Source of the DNA: Asaia bogorensis
Lineage (GTDB): Bacteria > Pseudomonadota > Alphaproteobacteria > Acetobacterales > Acetobacteraceae
DNA: 64,000 nucleotides
Reading direction: 5' to 3'
Assembly (NCBI GenBank): GCA_943333505.2
Contig: CALQTN020000001.1
Span: forward strand, 92,673-156,672
The translations under genes and the position numbers were made by a program. The notes under the pieces were generated by a model. That model made no database searches. It was given only the letters and a program-made list of their open reading frames with translations, and was not told where the DNA came from. Below are positions 51,043-59,559 of this stretch, piece by piece (the first letter of the stretch is position 1; the number at the start of each line of letters is the position of its first letter).

Positions 51043-51167
51043 GATTGCACCACCGTTCCTCTGATCAAGAGGATGCAAATCGCCTCAGCGTTGGCAAGGA
51101 TAGACAAGATTTTCAGGCGCATTTTTGGTCGAATTCTGATCCCGATGCGCAACATGCAAAGGGATAT

Positions 51168-51731
51168 TTAGCCCGCCCGAACCCGATGCAACAATGCCTC
51201 CGCCTCCCCCCGATCCATCGCAAGCGCCCGCAGCGCCATGTCTTGGCTGAACCCTGCCCGGGCAAAACTGCCGAGTGCGCGCAGCTTTTGCACCGGATCG
51301 AGCGGCCCCGCCCCAAACGGCCCGACCCGGCGGCGGCGGGCGAGGGCGATTGCGGCGGCGAGTTCAGCGTCCGGGTCGTCAGGCAGCGCATCTTGCGCCA
51401 CAGAAGCCGCCACCCCGCGCACCGCGAGATGGGCGGCAATACCGCGGCGGGATTTGCCGGCGCGGCTCAGGCTTTGCGCCCTTGTGGCGGCAAAAGCCGC
51501 GTCATTCAGCAAGCCGGCGTTGGCGAGACGGATGATCTCGGCGCGTGCCGCAGCTTTTGCCGCCCCAACAGCCTCATCATCCGGCGCAACCAGGCGCGCC
51601 CAGCGCATGATCCGTCGGTCGAGCACGCGCAGCAGCCCGGCCTGGGTCGTCGCATAGCGCGCAAGATGGCGCAGGGCTGCATCGTGCAGCACCGTTGCGG
51701 TAGGGGTTGGTGGCGGTGGTTTGTCGACCAT
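51168..51731 (-). CDS. recX: Regulatory protein RecX
   Basis: RecX binds RecA filaments and modulates recombination and the SOS response. The 187-residue protein is basic and mostly helical. It has ALRHLARYATTQAGLLRVLDRRI at the N-terminus, LANAGLLNDAAFAATRAQSLSRAGKSRRGIAAHLAVRGV in the middle and a FARAGFSQDMALRAL C-terminal repeat, all RecX-like three-helix units. recA is not adjacent, which is common in alphaproteobacteria. Confidence 0.88.
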   Translation of the reverse strand: MVDKPPPPTPTATVLHDAALRHLARYATTQAGLLRVLDRRIMRWARLVAPDDEAVGAAKAAARAEIIRLANAGLLNDAAFAATRAQSLSRAGKSRRGIAAHLAVRGVAASVAQDALPDDPDAELAAAIALARRRRVGPFGAGPLDPVQKLRALGSFARAGFSQDMALRALAMDRGEAEALLHRVRAG

Positions 51732-51920
51732 TGCTGAACATACTCATCTCTGCAAAGCCGTTATGCACGTAAATCCCAGATCCGTGCCGTGCAATATTTG
51801 ACTTAGCGCCCCGGCCCGGCACATTCTCCCGCCCTTCCGAAACCGTACGCGCATGGGCGCGACTGCGGTAGAAGCCCGGAAACCGGTCCCTGACCGGCCC
51901 CCATCGAGGACGATCCAACA

Positions 51921-53117
51921 ATGATCTCCGCTCTGTTGCCGAACTACAACCGTGCACCCCTTGCTTTCGAGCGGGGCGAAGGCGCCTGGCTGTGGACGAC
52001 TGACGGGCGACGATTCCTCGATTTCGGCGCCGGCATCGCCACCGCGTCGATCGGACATGGCCACAAGGGCCTCGCCGACGCGATCGCGGCACAAGCCCAC
52101 AAGGTGATGCACGTCTCGAACCTGTACCGCATTCCGCAGGCGGAAATGCTGGCGCAGCGTCTGGTGGACGCGACTTTTGCCGACACGGTGTTCTTCTGCA
52201 ATTCGGGCGCCGAAGCCAACGAAGGCATGATCAAGATGATGCGCCGCGCGATGTTCGCCAACGGGCATCCGGAACGCTACAAGATAATCTGCTTCGAAGG
52301 CGCGTTCCATGGCCGCACCCTCGCGACCCTGGCTGCCACCGGCAACCATCATTACCTCGAAGGGTTCGGCCCGCCGGTCGAAGGCTTCGTGCATGTGCCG
52401 TTGAACAACCTCAACGCGGTGCGCGACGCGATCGACGGCCAGACCGCCGGGATCATGATCGAACCGGTGCAAGGCGAAGGCGGCATCCGCTCGGCCGATA
52501 TCCAGTTCATGAAGGATTTGCGCGCGACCTGCGACGAATTCGGCATTTTCCTCGGTCTCGATGAAATCCAGTGCGGCATGGGGCGCACCGGCAAGCTGTT
52601 CGCGCATGAATGGGCGGGCATTGAACCGGACGTGCTCTCGGCGGCCAAAGGCATTGGCGGCGGCTTCCCACTCGGCGCGGTGCTGGCCAAGGAAGCGGTT
52701 GGCAAATACCTCGTCCCCGGCACCCATGGCACCACCTATGGCGGCAATCCGCTGGCCTGCACCGCGGGCAACGCGGTGTTGGACGTGATCCTGGCGCCAG
52801 GCTTCCTCGATGATGTTGTGCGCAAGGGCGACGCGCTGATGGCGGGGCTGAAGCAGATCGCGGTGGATTTCCCATCCGTGTTCGAAGGCGCGCGTGGCAA
52901 GGGGCTGATCCTCGGTCTCAAATGCGTTGTGCCGGCCGGCGAAGTGCAGGCAGCGTTTACCGCGCAGGGCCTGATGACCGTGACAGCGGGCGAAAACGTG
53001 GTGCGTATCGTGCCGCCGCTGGTGGTGACCGATAGTGACATCACCGAAGCGCTGGCGATGATGCGCCGCGGTGCCGCGGCCTGCGTGCCGGGCGCCACCA
53101 AAGCCGCAGCCCAGTGA
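51921..53117 (+). CDS. argD: Acetylornithine transaminase
   Basis: ArgD is the PLP-dependent class III aminotransferase making N-acetylornithine in arginine synthesis; it can also act in lysine synthesis. The 398-residue product has [18 protein letters not shown], the FEGAFHGRT motif, [20 protein letters not shown] with the PLP-binding Asp, and [13 protein letters not shown] with the Schiff-base lysine. A TTGACT-like -35 lies about 120 bp upstream, and GAGGA precedes the ATG. It runs into argF with a 10-bp gap. Confidence 0.95.
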   Translation: MISALLPNYNRAPLAFERGEGAWLWTTDGRRFLDFGAGIATASIGHGHKGLADAIAAQAHKVMHVSNLYRIPQAEMLAQRLVDATFADTVFFCNSGAEANEGMIKMMRRAMFANGHPERYKIICFEGAFHGRTLATLAATGNHHYLEGFGPPVEGFVHVPLNNLNAVRDAIDGQTAGIMIEPVQGEGGIRSADIQFMKDLRATCDEFGIFLGLDEIQCGMGRTGKLFAHEWAGIEPDVLSAAKGIGGGFPLGAVLAKEAVGKYLVPGTHGTTYGGNPLACTAGNAVLDVILAPGFLDDVVRKGDALMAGLKQIAVDFPSVFEGARGKGLILGLKCVVPAGEVQAAFTAQGLMTVTAGENVVRIVPPLVVTDSDITEALAMMRRGAAACVPGATKAAAQ

Positions 53118-53127
53118 GCCTGCGACC

Positions 53128-54081
53128 GTGAGCGGCGCTCCGGCGCGGAAGACCGACGGGGAGGCACCGCCTCCCCGTCACTTCATTGACATCAAGGACC
53201 ACGAACCGGCCGTGCTGCGGCACATGCTGGATATTGCCGGCAACCTGAAAGCGGCCGGGCGCGATGCGCTGAAGCCGCTCACCGGCAAGACCTTGGCGCT
53301 GATCTTCGAAAAGCCGAGCACCCGCACGCGGGTAAGCTTCGAGGTCGGGATGCGGCAGCTCGGCGGCGAGGTGATCACGCTCTCTGGTACCGAAATGCAA
53401 CTGGGGCGCGGCGAGACGATTGCCGATACCGCCCGGGTGATGTCGCGCTACGTCGATGCCATTGTGCTGCGCACCTTCGGTCATGCAAGGCTGATGGAAA
53501 TGGCCAATGCGGCGAGCATTCCGGTGATCAACGGGCTGACCGATACGTCGCATTCGGTGCAGTTGATGGCCGATGTGATGACGTTCGAGGAACATCGCGG
53601 CCCGATTGCCGGCCAAATTGTGGCGTGGTCGGGCGATGGCAATAATGTCGCGCGCAGCTGGATCGAAACAGCGGCGCGGTTTGACTTCACCCTGCGCCTG
53701 GCGACTCCGCCGGAATTGCAGCCGGACCCGGAAATGGTGGCCTGGGCGCGCGCGCAAGGCGCCAAGATCGAACTGACCTCCGATCCGGCCGAGGCGGTCG
53801 ATGGCGCGCGCTGCGTGGTCACCGACACCTGGATCAGCATGTCCGACGACCCCAACACCAACCGGCATAATCTGCTGTCGCCCTATCAGGTCAATTCGGC
53901 GCTGATGGCGAAAGCGGCAAAAGACGCGATCTTCATGCACTGCCTGCCGGCGCATCGTGGCGAGGAGGTCACCGATGAGGTGATCGACGGGCCGCAATCG
54001 GTGGTATTCGACGGGGCGGAAAACCGGTTGCACGCGCAGAAGGGCGTGCTGGTTTGGGCATTGCTGGGGGCGGGACGCTAG
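53128..54081 (+). CDS. argF: Ornithine carbamoyltransferase
   Basis: ArgF (OTCase) joins ornithine and carbamoyl phosphate into citrulline. The 317-residue product has the carbamoyl-phosphate motif [29 protein letters not shown], the ornithine motif DTWISMSDD and the [11 protein letters not shown] cysteine motif. The frame opens earlier, inside argD; the GTG at 53128 gives normal length and a 10-bp gap to argD. The stop TAG is the first three bases of a type A repeat. Confidence 0.95.
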   Translation: MSGAPARKTDGEAPPPRHFIDIKDHEPAVLRHMLDIAGNLKAAGRDALKPLTGKTLALIFEKPSTRTRVSFEVGMRQLGGEVITLSGTEMQLGRGETIADTARVMSRYVDAIVLRTFGHARLMEMANAASIPVINGLTDTSHSVQLMADVMTFEEHRGPIAGQIVAWSGDGNNVARSWIETAARFDFTLRLATPPELQPDPEMVAWARAQGAKIELTSDPAEAVDGARCVVTDTWISMSDDPNTNRHNLLSPYQVNSALMAKAAKDAIFMHCLPAHRGEEVTDEVIDGPQSVVFDGAENRLHAQKGVLVWALLGAGR

Positions 54082-54184
54082 AGCGTGATCCGTCGAAGCT
54101 CAATCAGCAGACACGCTCTTGAGTCTCGTTTTCACGATCATCTTTATCTGTCCAATCGAAGCCGATTGAACGAATGATGATCTA
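54079..54184. repeat. Dispersed palindromic element, type A, copy 3
   Basis: This element fills the gap between convergent argF and the MFS gene. It starts TAGAGCGTGATC (argF stop TAG) and ends GATGATCTA (MFS stop TAG on the minus strand at 54182-54184). The 47-nt hairpin is 54136-54182, with outer arms GATCATC/GATGATC and inner arms CAATCG/CGATTG. An inner segment, TTTTCACGATCATCTTTATC, is shared with copy 2 and, with one change, copy 1. Confidence 0.9.
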
Positions 54185-55324
54185 ACCGGCCAACCGCTTC
54201 TGCCAAGCCCATAACGGGATTGCCAGCAGCGACAGCAACCCGGCGCAGACCAGCGCACCGCTCGGGTCGCCGACCCAATCGGCGGCTCGTCCGCAAATCG
54301 ATGGGATGACCGAGGCGCCGGCGTAATAGGTCGTGTAAAATATCCCCATCGCGACAGCGCGGTTTTGCGGCTTGGCGGCGAGCGTGCCCATTTCGATAAT
54401 CAAACCGCCATGCAGCGACCCGATAGTGCCGAACAAGGCCGCCCATAGCAGCGGCCAATCGGCGAAGGTTGGGCCGACGACGCCGATAAACGTCACCAGA
54501 GTTCCAACCAGAAACACTTTTCCGCCGCCGAAACGGGTGGCGACAATACCGCCGAGCAGGATCGCCGGCAGATTGCCCCAGGTCGCCAACGACATCACCG
54601 CCCCGGTCAGGCCGAGGGAATGGCCGCGCCCGGCCATCAAACTCGGCAAGAACGCGAGGTAGTTGTGATAGCCGGCGTTGTAGGCAGTCCAGATCAGCCC
54701 GGCGATCGCGACCAGCCAGATTTCATGGCGCGACGGCCAGGCGGCGCTGCGGGCCGGGGCGGCGGGCGCGTCACGCCAGCACAACAGAAACAACAGGAAC
54801 GGCAATGCTGCGGCAATCGCACCGGCGATGAAAGCCGCTTGTACCCCGAAGCTGCTCGCGATACCCGGCAGAATGACCTGCGCCAACCCGAGCCCGATCG
54901 GGAAACTACCGACAATCGCACCCATGATATGGGTGAAGCTGTGGCCGATGAAACGGTCGGCGATGATCTTACCTTGCAGCACGGTGAGCGCGACGACGCC
55001 GCTGCCCGACATCAGGCGCCCGACCATGATCGCCTCGACCGAGCCGAGCGAGGCTACCAGGCTCCCCAGCACCATCAGGCTGAAACCGGTCAATGCAATC
55101 GGATAGTCACCAAAGCGTCGTGCGGCAAAGCCGGCCGGCAGCGCCACCGCCACACCCGCCGCCATATAGACGCCGACCAAAGTGCCGAGCATGGCGTAGT
55201 CGAGTCCGTAAAACTTGGCGAGGTCCGGCCCGAGGGTCGAAATCGTTTGCAGCTGGAAGCCGAACGCGATGCGCGACAGACCGATCGCCAGCGCCACGCC
55301 GGCGGCGTTGCCACGCAGCGTCAC
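54182..55324 (-). CDS. MFS transporter (CynX/YbfB-like)
   Basis: A 380-residue MFS permease with about 12 membrane segments. GFAARRFGDYPIALTG is the TM2-3 loop motif. It resembles the MFS protein at 33145-34296 across its length. The GTG at 55324 overlaps the upstream GNAT stop as GTGA, which fixes the start. The frame is open further upstream but the extra residues look non-native. Its stop lies in a type A repeat. Substrate unknown. Confidence 0.86.
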   Translation of the reverse strand: MTLRGNAAGVALAIGLSRIAFGFQLQTISTLGPDLAKFYGLDYAMLGTLVGVYMAAGVAVALPAGFAARRFGDYPIALTGFSLMVLGSLVASLGSVEAIMVGRLMSGSGVVALTVLQGKIIADRFIGHSFTHIMGAIVGSFPIGLGLAQVILPGIASSFGVQAAFIAGAIAAALPFLLFLLCWRDAPAAPARSAAWPSRHEIWLVAIAGLIWTAYNAGYHNYLAFLPSLMAGRGHSLGLTGAVMSLATWGNLPAILLGGIVATRFGGGKVFLVGTLVTFIGVVGPTFADWPLLWAALFGTIGSLHGGLIIEMGTLAAKPQNRAVAMGIFYTTYYAGASVIPSICGRAADWVGDPSGALVCAGLLSLLAIPLWAWQKRLAG

Positions 55325-55803
55325 GAGACCGGCTTTTCCATGTCCACCGCAGTGGGATAGGCATAGCCCGGATGGGCATATTCGCGGGTTTCGACGAAGC
55401 CGCAACGGGCAAACAGGCGGCGATTATCGGTCAGCACCAGGCGGGTCGACAGCAAGAGCCGATCGAGGCCCATGGCCCGACAGGCATCTTCGGCGGCAGC
55501 AATCAACGCCGGGGCCGCACCCTTGCCACGGGCATCCAGGGCGACCGACAAACGGCCGACGTAAAGCCCGGCGGGTTCGCGATGCCATAGCAGCGCTCCG
55601 ACAACGTGATCGCCGACCACCGCGCAGGCACCACCGCCGGTCGTAAGCTCGGCGGTGACGCTTTCCCCGGTTTCCTTAACCGCCGAGGGCGGCGGATCGG
55701 TCGCCACCGATTGCGCCGCAAAGGCCGCGCGGATCAGGGCGGCAACCGCCGCCGCATCAGCTTGCCGCATGTCGCGGATGATAAAGTCTTGGCGCCCCTG
55801 CAT
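55321..55803 (-). CDS. GNAT family acetyltransferase
   Basis: A 160-residue GCN5-related N-acetyltransferase. The acetyl-CoA-binding motif A is LYVGRLSVALDARGKGAAPALIAAAEDACRAMG, and motif B is LSTRLVLTDNRRLFARCGFVETREYAHPGY. It overlaps the downstream MFS gene by 4 bp, so acetylation and export of a common small molecule is possible (inference). Divergent from hslO. Confidence 0.87.
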   Translation of the reverse strand: MQGRQDFIIRDMRQADAAAVAALIRAAFAAQSVATDPPPSAVKETGESVTAELTTGGGACAVVGDHVVGALLWHREPAGLYVGRLSVALDARGKGAAPALIAAAEDACRAMGLDRLLLSTRLVLTDNRRLFARCGFVETREYAHPGYAYPTAVDMEKPVS

Positions 55804-55848
55804 AGCGGCAAGCTAGCCGACGGCGCGCGCTCTGCCTATGTTACGTCG

Positions 55849-56823
55849 ATGCGTGATCCTGTTGCGAATGCCTCCCCCGCGTTTCTTGATGCCGATCGAC
55901 CCGACGTCCCCGATCTGGTGGTGCCGCGCGGCATCCTGCCGTTCTATCTACCTGACCGCCCGGTGCGCGGCCGGTTGATCCGGCTCGGCAAACTCGCCGA
56001 CGCGCTGTTGAGCCGGCACGACAATCAAGATGCTGTCACCAGCCTGACCGGGCAGGCGCTGGCATTGGTGGCGGCGCTGGCATCGGCGTTGAAATTCAAA
56101 GGCTCGTTCAGCCTGCAAGCCAAGGGCGATGGACCGATCCGCATGCTGCTGGCCGATTGCACCGATAATGGCGAATTGCGCGGCTACGCCCAGGCCAATC
56201 CGGACCGCATGGCGGACTTGCTGGCGCGTGAAGCTGCGCCATCCGCGCGGGACCTGATCGGCGATGGCTATCTCGCCTTCACGGTTGACCAGGGTGTGCA
56301 CACTGAACGCCACCAGGGCATCGTTTCGATTACCGGCACCAGCCTGTCCGACATGGCGCTGCATTATTTCGCGACATCAGAACAAATCGCCTGCACCATC
56401 CGCCTCGCCTGCGCGCGCACCCCGGCGGGCTGGCGGGCGAGTGCACTGATCCTGGAAAAAATCGCCGGCGGCGGCGGGGTTGATCCGGGCCTGACCGCTT
56501 CCGAGCAGGAAGAAGCCTGGCGCACCGCAAATATCCTTGCCGAAACGCTCACTGATGGTGAACTGCTCGATGATACCGTGGCATCGGACACGCTGCTGTT
56601 CCGTCTGTTCCACACCGAAGGGGTCGCCGCCGATCTGCCGCGCGCGCTGGCCTATGGCTGCCGGTGTTCGCGCCAACGCCTGACCGGGGTGCTGGAGACC
56701 TTCAGCACTGACGACCTCGACCACATGGACACCGAGGGCGCGATCGTGATGACCTGCGAATTCTGCAACTACGATTTCCGCTTCGACCGCGGCGATGTTC
56801 GCGGCCAGCGGACAGACCATTGA
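55849..56823 (+). CDS. hslO: Redox-regulated chaperone Hsp33
   Basis: Hsp33 is a cytoplasmic holdase activated by oxidative stress: zinc release from a C-terminal cysteine cluster unfolds the switch domain. The 324-residue product has the N-terminal LPFYLPDRPVRGRLIRLGKLADALLSRH and VDQGVHTERHQGIV. Its four zinc cysteines are in YGCRCSRQRL (CxC) and MTCEFCNYDF (CxxC). The ATG at 55849 matches the family start. argD-argF-hslO are commonly adjacent in alphaproteobacteria, but here an MFS-GNAT pair lies between argF and hslO. Confidence 0.94.
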   Translation: MRDPVANASPAFLDADRPDVPDLVVPRGILPFYLPDRPVRGRLIRLGKLADALLSRHDNQDAVTSLTGQALALVAALASALKFKGSFSLQAKGDGPIRMLLADCTDNGELRGYAQANPDRMADLLAREAAPSARDLIGDGYLAFTVDQGVHTERHQGIVSITGTSLSDMALHYFATSEQIACTIRLACARTPAGWRASALILEKIAGGGGVDPGLTASEQEEAWRTANILAETLTDGELLDDTVASDTLLFRLFHTEGVAADLPRALAYGCRCSRQRLTGVLETFSTDDLDHMDTEGAIVMTCEFCNYDFRFDRGDVRGQRTDH

Positions 56824-56831
56824 GAGCCAAC

Positions 56832-57485
56832 ATGACCCTGCGCGCCCTGCTGCTGCTTTTGCCATTACTGACCCTGGTGGCCTGCGAAACCGCGCCGCCG
56901 GAGCCGGCCTACGAAGCGCCGTCCTATGATTATCTGCCGAAGATCAAGCTGAATGTCCGCGACATTGACATCAACGACAGCTGGGCGCCGCGCGGCACGC
57001 AGCGCCATGTCGAGGCACGGTCGCCAGTTCAGCCACGGGATGCATTGCGCGCCATGGCGGTGGAGCGGCTGATCAGCGGTGGCACCAAGGGACGGGCTGC
57101 ATTCTCCATCACCGATGCGTCATTGGTGCAGGCCAGCGGCAAGGTTACGGCACATTTCGCCGTCAGGATCGATTTGTTCGATGACGCCAATGCCAAGCTT
57201 GCCGAGGTGCCGGCGGATGTGTCGCGCGTGGCACCACTGCCCGATGACGGGGCAACGGCGACCAGGATCGTGCTGTACCGGCTGGTCAACGCGGCGATGG
57301 CGGATATGAATGTCGAGCTGGAATACCAGCTGCGGCAGAAGATGAAGACGCTCCTGCAAACCACGAGTGCCGCAGCGCCCGAAGCCGGACCAGTGGTTAC
57401 CGAAGATCTCAACGCTTCGAAAACCGGTGATCCAAACCCGAGCGGGGTGTTAAAGGCGCCACCAGGTGCGAAACCGACGCCTTAG
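56832..57485 (+). CDS. Hypothetical lipoprotein
   Basis: A 217-residue protein with signal peptide and lipobox LTLVAC (Cys18 or so). The mature part has IKLNVRDIDINDSWAPRGTQRHVEARSPVQPRDALRAMAVERLISGG and a C-terminal coiled-coil-like stretch (MADMNVELEYQLRQKMKTLLQ). This type sits after hslO in other alphaproteobacteria, to my recollection. Function unknown. The stop TAG overlaps the start of a type B repeat. Confidence 0.82.
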   Translation: MTLRALLLLLPLLTLVACETAPPEPAYEAPSYDYLPKIKLNVRDIDINDSWAPRGTQRHVEARSPVQPRDALRAMAVERLISGGTKGRAAFSITDASLVQASGKVTAHFAVRIDLFDDANAKLAEVPADVSRVAPLPDDGATATRIVLYRLVNAAMADMNVELEYQLRQKMKTLLQTTSAAAPEAGPVVTEDLNASKTGDPNPSGVLKAPPGAKPTP

Positions 57486-57586
57486 AGCGTGATGACCGCT
57501 GATCGGCGCGGTCATCACGCTCTATCTCTTTGTTTGGTCGCGTGGCCAGACATTCGTGTGATTCCACCTACGGTCATCACGCTCTA
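57483..57586. repeat. Dispersed palindromic element, type B, copy 2
   Basis: A 104-bp element with perfect 16-bp inverted ends, TAGAGCGTGATGACCG at 57483-57498 and its complement at 57571-57586. A third, inverted copy of the 16-mer at 57509-57524 forms a 16-bp stem with the left end and a 10-nt loop, followed by TCTCTTTGTTT, which is terminator-like. The left TAG is the stop of the upstream lipoprotein; the right TAG (minus strand) is the stop of the oxidase subunit IV gene. Confidence 0.93.
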
Positions 57587-57739
57587 AACCAGAAAGAACG
57601 CCATCGCAGCGAGCAGCACGACGAGGAACACGCTGCTGACGGTGACGAAGTTGCAAAAACCCGACCAAAACTGCATGCGATCGGCCAGAAAGGCTTCGTC
57701 GCTCAGCGGCGCGGGGTTGGTTGACGGTGATTGGGCCAT
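57584..57739 (-). CDS. aa3-type cytochrome c oxidase subunit IV
   Basis: A 51-residue membrane peptide, MAQSPSTNPAPLSDEAFLAD then RMQFWSGFCNFVTVSSV and a hydrophobic tail ending AAMAFFLV. It has a short polar N-terminus and one membrane helix, matching the small subunit IV found in alphaproteobacterial aa3 oxidases. The catalytic subunits are not in this window, so it is an orphan. The stop TAG is the last three bases of the type B element. Confidence 0.83.
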   Translation of the reverse strand: MAQSPSTNPAPLSDEAFLADRMQFWSGFCNFVTVSSVFLVVLLAAMAFFLV

Positions 57740-57772
57740 GGTGCGTTCTCGATCTGCAAGGGATGCCGGTTT

Positions 57773-58258
57773 TTAAGGGGTTCCGGGCGGGTTCGGCAAG
57801 GGGGCTAGAAATTCCGCCAACGCCGGATCGGCCTGCATGGCCGCGAGTTCGTCAGCGTTCGGCAGTTGCGGCTTGTCGCGCGCGGCGTTGACCATGCACA
57901 AAAAGCCCAACGGCCCGTCCGCCTCGGCGCGAAACTGGTGCCAGGTCCAGGCCGGGATGGTGATCAGATCATGCGGGCCGACATCGCGAACCTCGCCGCC
58001 GAGCAGACATTTGCCATGCCCTCGGAAAATCATCACCGCATGGCTGTGCTCGTGGCGTTCGAGGGTTGAATACCCCCCGGCGGCCATTTCGAAATAGCGC
58101 AGTTCGCAGCCCAAAGCAGGTTCGTTGAACAGGGTTTGCCGGGTGATGGCGCGGAAGATCGGGACGCCGGCGGCATCAAGCTGGTCTTCCTTGTAGGGGT
58201 GCACACCAACCCCGTCCCAGCGAAAATCCGGGCTAGATGGGCGAATTTTTGGGTTCAT
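57773..58258 (-). CDS. Cupin protein, likely methylthioxylulose-5-phosphate lyase partner
   Basis: A 161-residue single-domain cupin. The metal-binding motif is ERHEHSHAVMIFRGHGKCLLGGEVRDVGPHDLITIPAWTWHQF (His69, His71, His73, His107). It begins 6 bp after the RuBisCO-like gene, in the same direction. In Rhodospirillum rubrum a RuBisCO-like protein and a cupin act in sequence on methylthio-ribulose 1-phosphate, releasing methanethiol and 1-deoxyxylulose 5-phosphate for isoprenoids. The same role is inferred here from the pairing; substrate not proven. Confidence 0.75.
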   Translation of the reverse strand: MNPKIRPSSPDFRWDGVGVHPYKEDQLDAAGVPIFRAITRQTLFNEPALGCELRYFEMAAGGYSTLERHEHSHAVMIFRGHGKCLLGGEVRDVGPHDLITIPAWTWHQFRAEADGPLGFLCMVNAARDKPQLPNADELAAMQADPALAEFLAPLPNPPGTP

Positions 58259-58264
58259 TTGGCG

Positions 58265-59356
58265 TTACCGATAGGAGTGTTGGGCGACGGCTTGGGCGAA
58301 CTCGGCCGACGCTGCGGCCAGACGTTCGCGGGCCAGCAGCAGATTGCCGCCAATCAGCACCATTACCTCCCGCCCATAGAAGTCAAGCATTTCACCGACG
58401 CGGGCGAGCGTCATGCCGCCGGCAGGGACCGGAATGGAACGGCGCAGGATCGGGTCAGGCGCGGTGGCATTGGCGGCAAGACGCTGGCAGGTCGCCGGCG
58501 AATAGCCGAAGCGGCCACCATGGTTGGGAAAGATCACCGCATCGGCGCCGAGCAGGCGGAACAGCTTGCCGATCAACAGATCGGGGGCGATCCGCGCCGC
58601 ACCACCCAGGGTCGGGTGGGCGAAGAAGGCGAAGCCACGAAATTCGTGCACCAGGGTTTGCAGAGTACTGAAGCCGGCCAGCATCGGCGCCACGATCACG
58701 GCATCAAGCCCGCAATCGGTTGCAACGCGCATTTGCGCCCGCATCGCATCGAGGTCGCCCGATAATGAGGGCACATAGCGCGTCGCAGAGCCGGTGGCGC
58801 GAATGGCTGCCGCAATCGCAGGCACCCGGTCGGCGAAGCGACCATAGGATTGCTCAGCCATGCCATGATCGTCCTTGATGAAATCGAGCCCGCCCTCGGC
58901 AAAGCGCGCGGCAAGATCGGCGAGGTCCTTGATCGGCAATCCCTGTGGCTTGATCGCCGAACAGGTGAAGGCCCGCCCGACAGCGCCGACACGGTCGCGC
59001 AACGCATCCATTCCGATATTCGGGCCGACGAAAATCCGCGCCAGGGCGGGGGGGATCGCCACATCGACCAGGGTGATGTCGTCCTGAAGCGACACGTTGC
59101 CGAACAGCATGTTGAACAACTGCCCGGCATCGGTGCCGATGGTTTCAAGCGCAAGGCCGATCCGCACGTTGAAACGACCGTCGCCGCGATCGGTGATGTC
59201 CTGCACTTGCCCGACGATGTCGCGCAGGACAGCGGCGTCGGTAATCGCCTCAATCGGCATTTCGACACTTTGTTCCACAGCAACAGACAAGGCGCGCGCG
59301 GCGATCGTGGCCGCGTCGGCACGGATGCTGTAAGTGACGGTCAGACGGTCGGTCAT
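58265..59356 (-). CDS. RuBisCO-like protein (form IV)
   Basis: A 363-residue large-subunit-fold protein without RuBisCO catalytic completeness. It keeps a Lys in AIKPQGL (136) and the carbamylation-type lysine 161 in GGLDFIKDDHGM, with Asp162 and Asp163. The position equal to the third metal ligand Glu of RuBisCO is His164. A phosphate-site glycine pair is seen in PAGGM and IGGN. It is shorter than true RuBisCO (about 460). With the cupin downstream it is best explained as a methylthio-ribulose 1-phosphate isomerase, though apionate-type RuBisCO-like enzymes are an alternative. Confidence 0.85.
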   Translation of the reverse strand: MTDRLTVTYSIRADAATIAARALSVAVEQSVEMPIEAITDAAVLRDIVGQVQDITDRGDGRFNVRIGLALETIGTDAGQLFNMLFGNVSLQDDITLVDVAIPPALARIFVGPNIGMDALRDRVGAVGRAFTCSAIKPQGLPIKDLADLAARFAEGGLDFIKDDHGMAEQSYGRFADRVPAIAAAIRATGSATRYVPSLSGDLDAMRAQMRVATDCGLDAVIVAPMLAGFSTLQTLVHEFRGFAFFAHPTLGGAARIAPDLLIGKLFRLLGADAVIFPNHGGRFGYSPATCQRLAANATAPDPILRRSIPVPAGGMTLARVGEMLDFYGREVMVLIGGNLLLARERLAAASAEFAQAVAQHSYR

Positions 59357-59559
59357 TTCACGGCAAACAAATCATGTCGGTTATACCACCATGCGCATCG
59401 GCGCCTTCTAACCCGCTTGCGACATCTCGCACAGGGCCGGTCAATCCGACCTAAACACACCGCCGAAACATTGATCAATGTCAAGGCGAACTGACCCGAT
59501 CCATGGTTAAACTCGCTTCACGCCGCGGCAGCGCCCCAGATCGCCCGGCACGGGCATAA

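Larger units (their letters stand above)
50826..51167. other. Intergenic gap holding only the sRNA candidate
   Basis: This 342-bp gap between recX and the CoA-transferase has small open frames on the minus strand of 80-85 codons. Their composition is low-complexity and basic, and I do not support them as genes. The only clear structure is the plus-strand terminator and the candidate RNA before it. Confidence 0.6.

Noticed and set aside
50836..51155. Two minus-strand frames of 80-85 codons in the recX/CoA-transferase gap
   Set aside because: Low-complexity basic sequence without ribosome binding site; they are antisense to the terminator and small RNA candidate.
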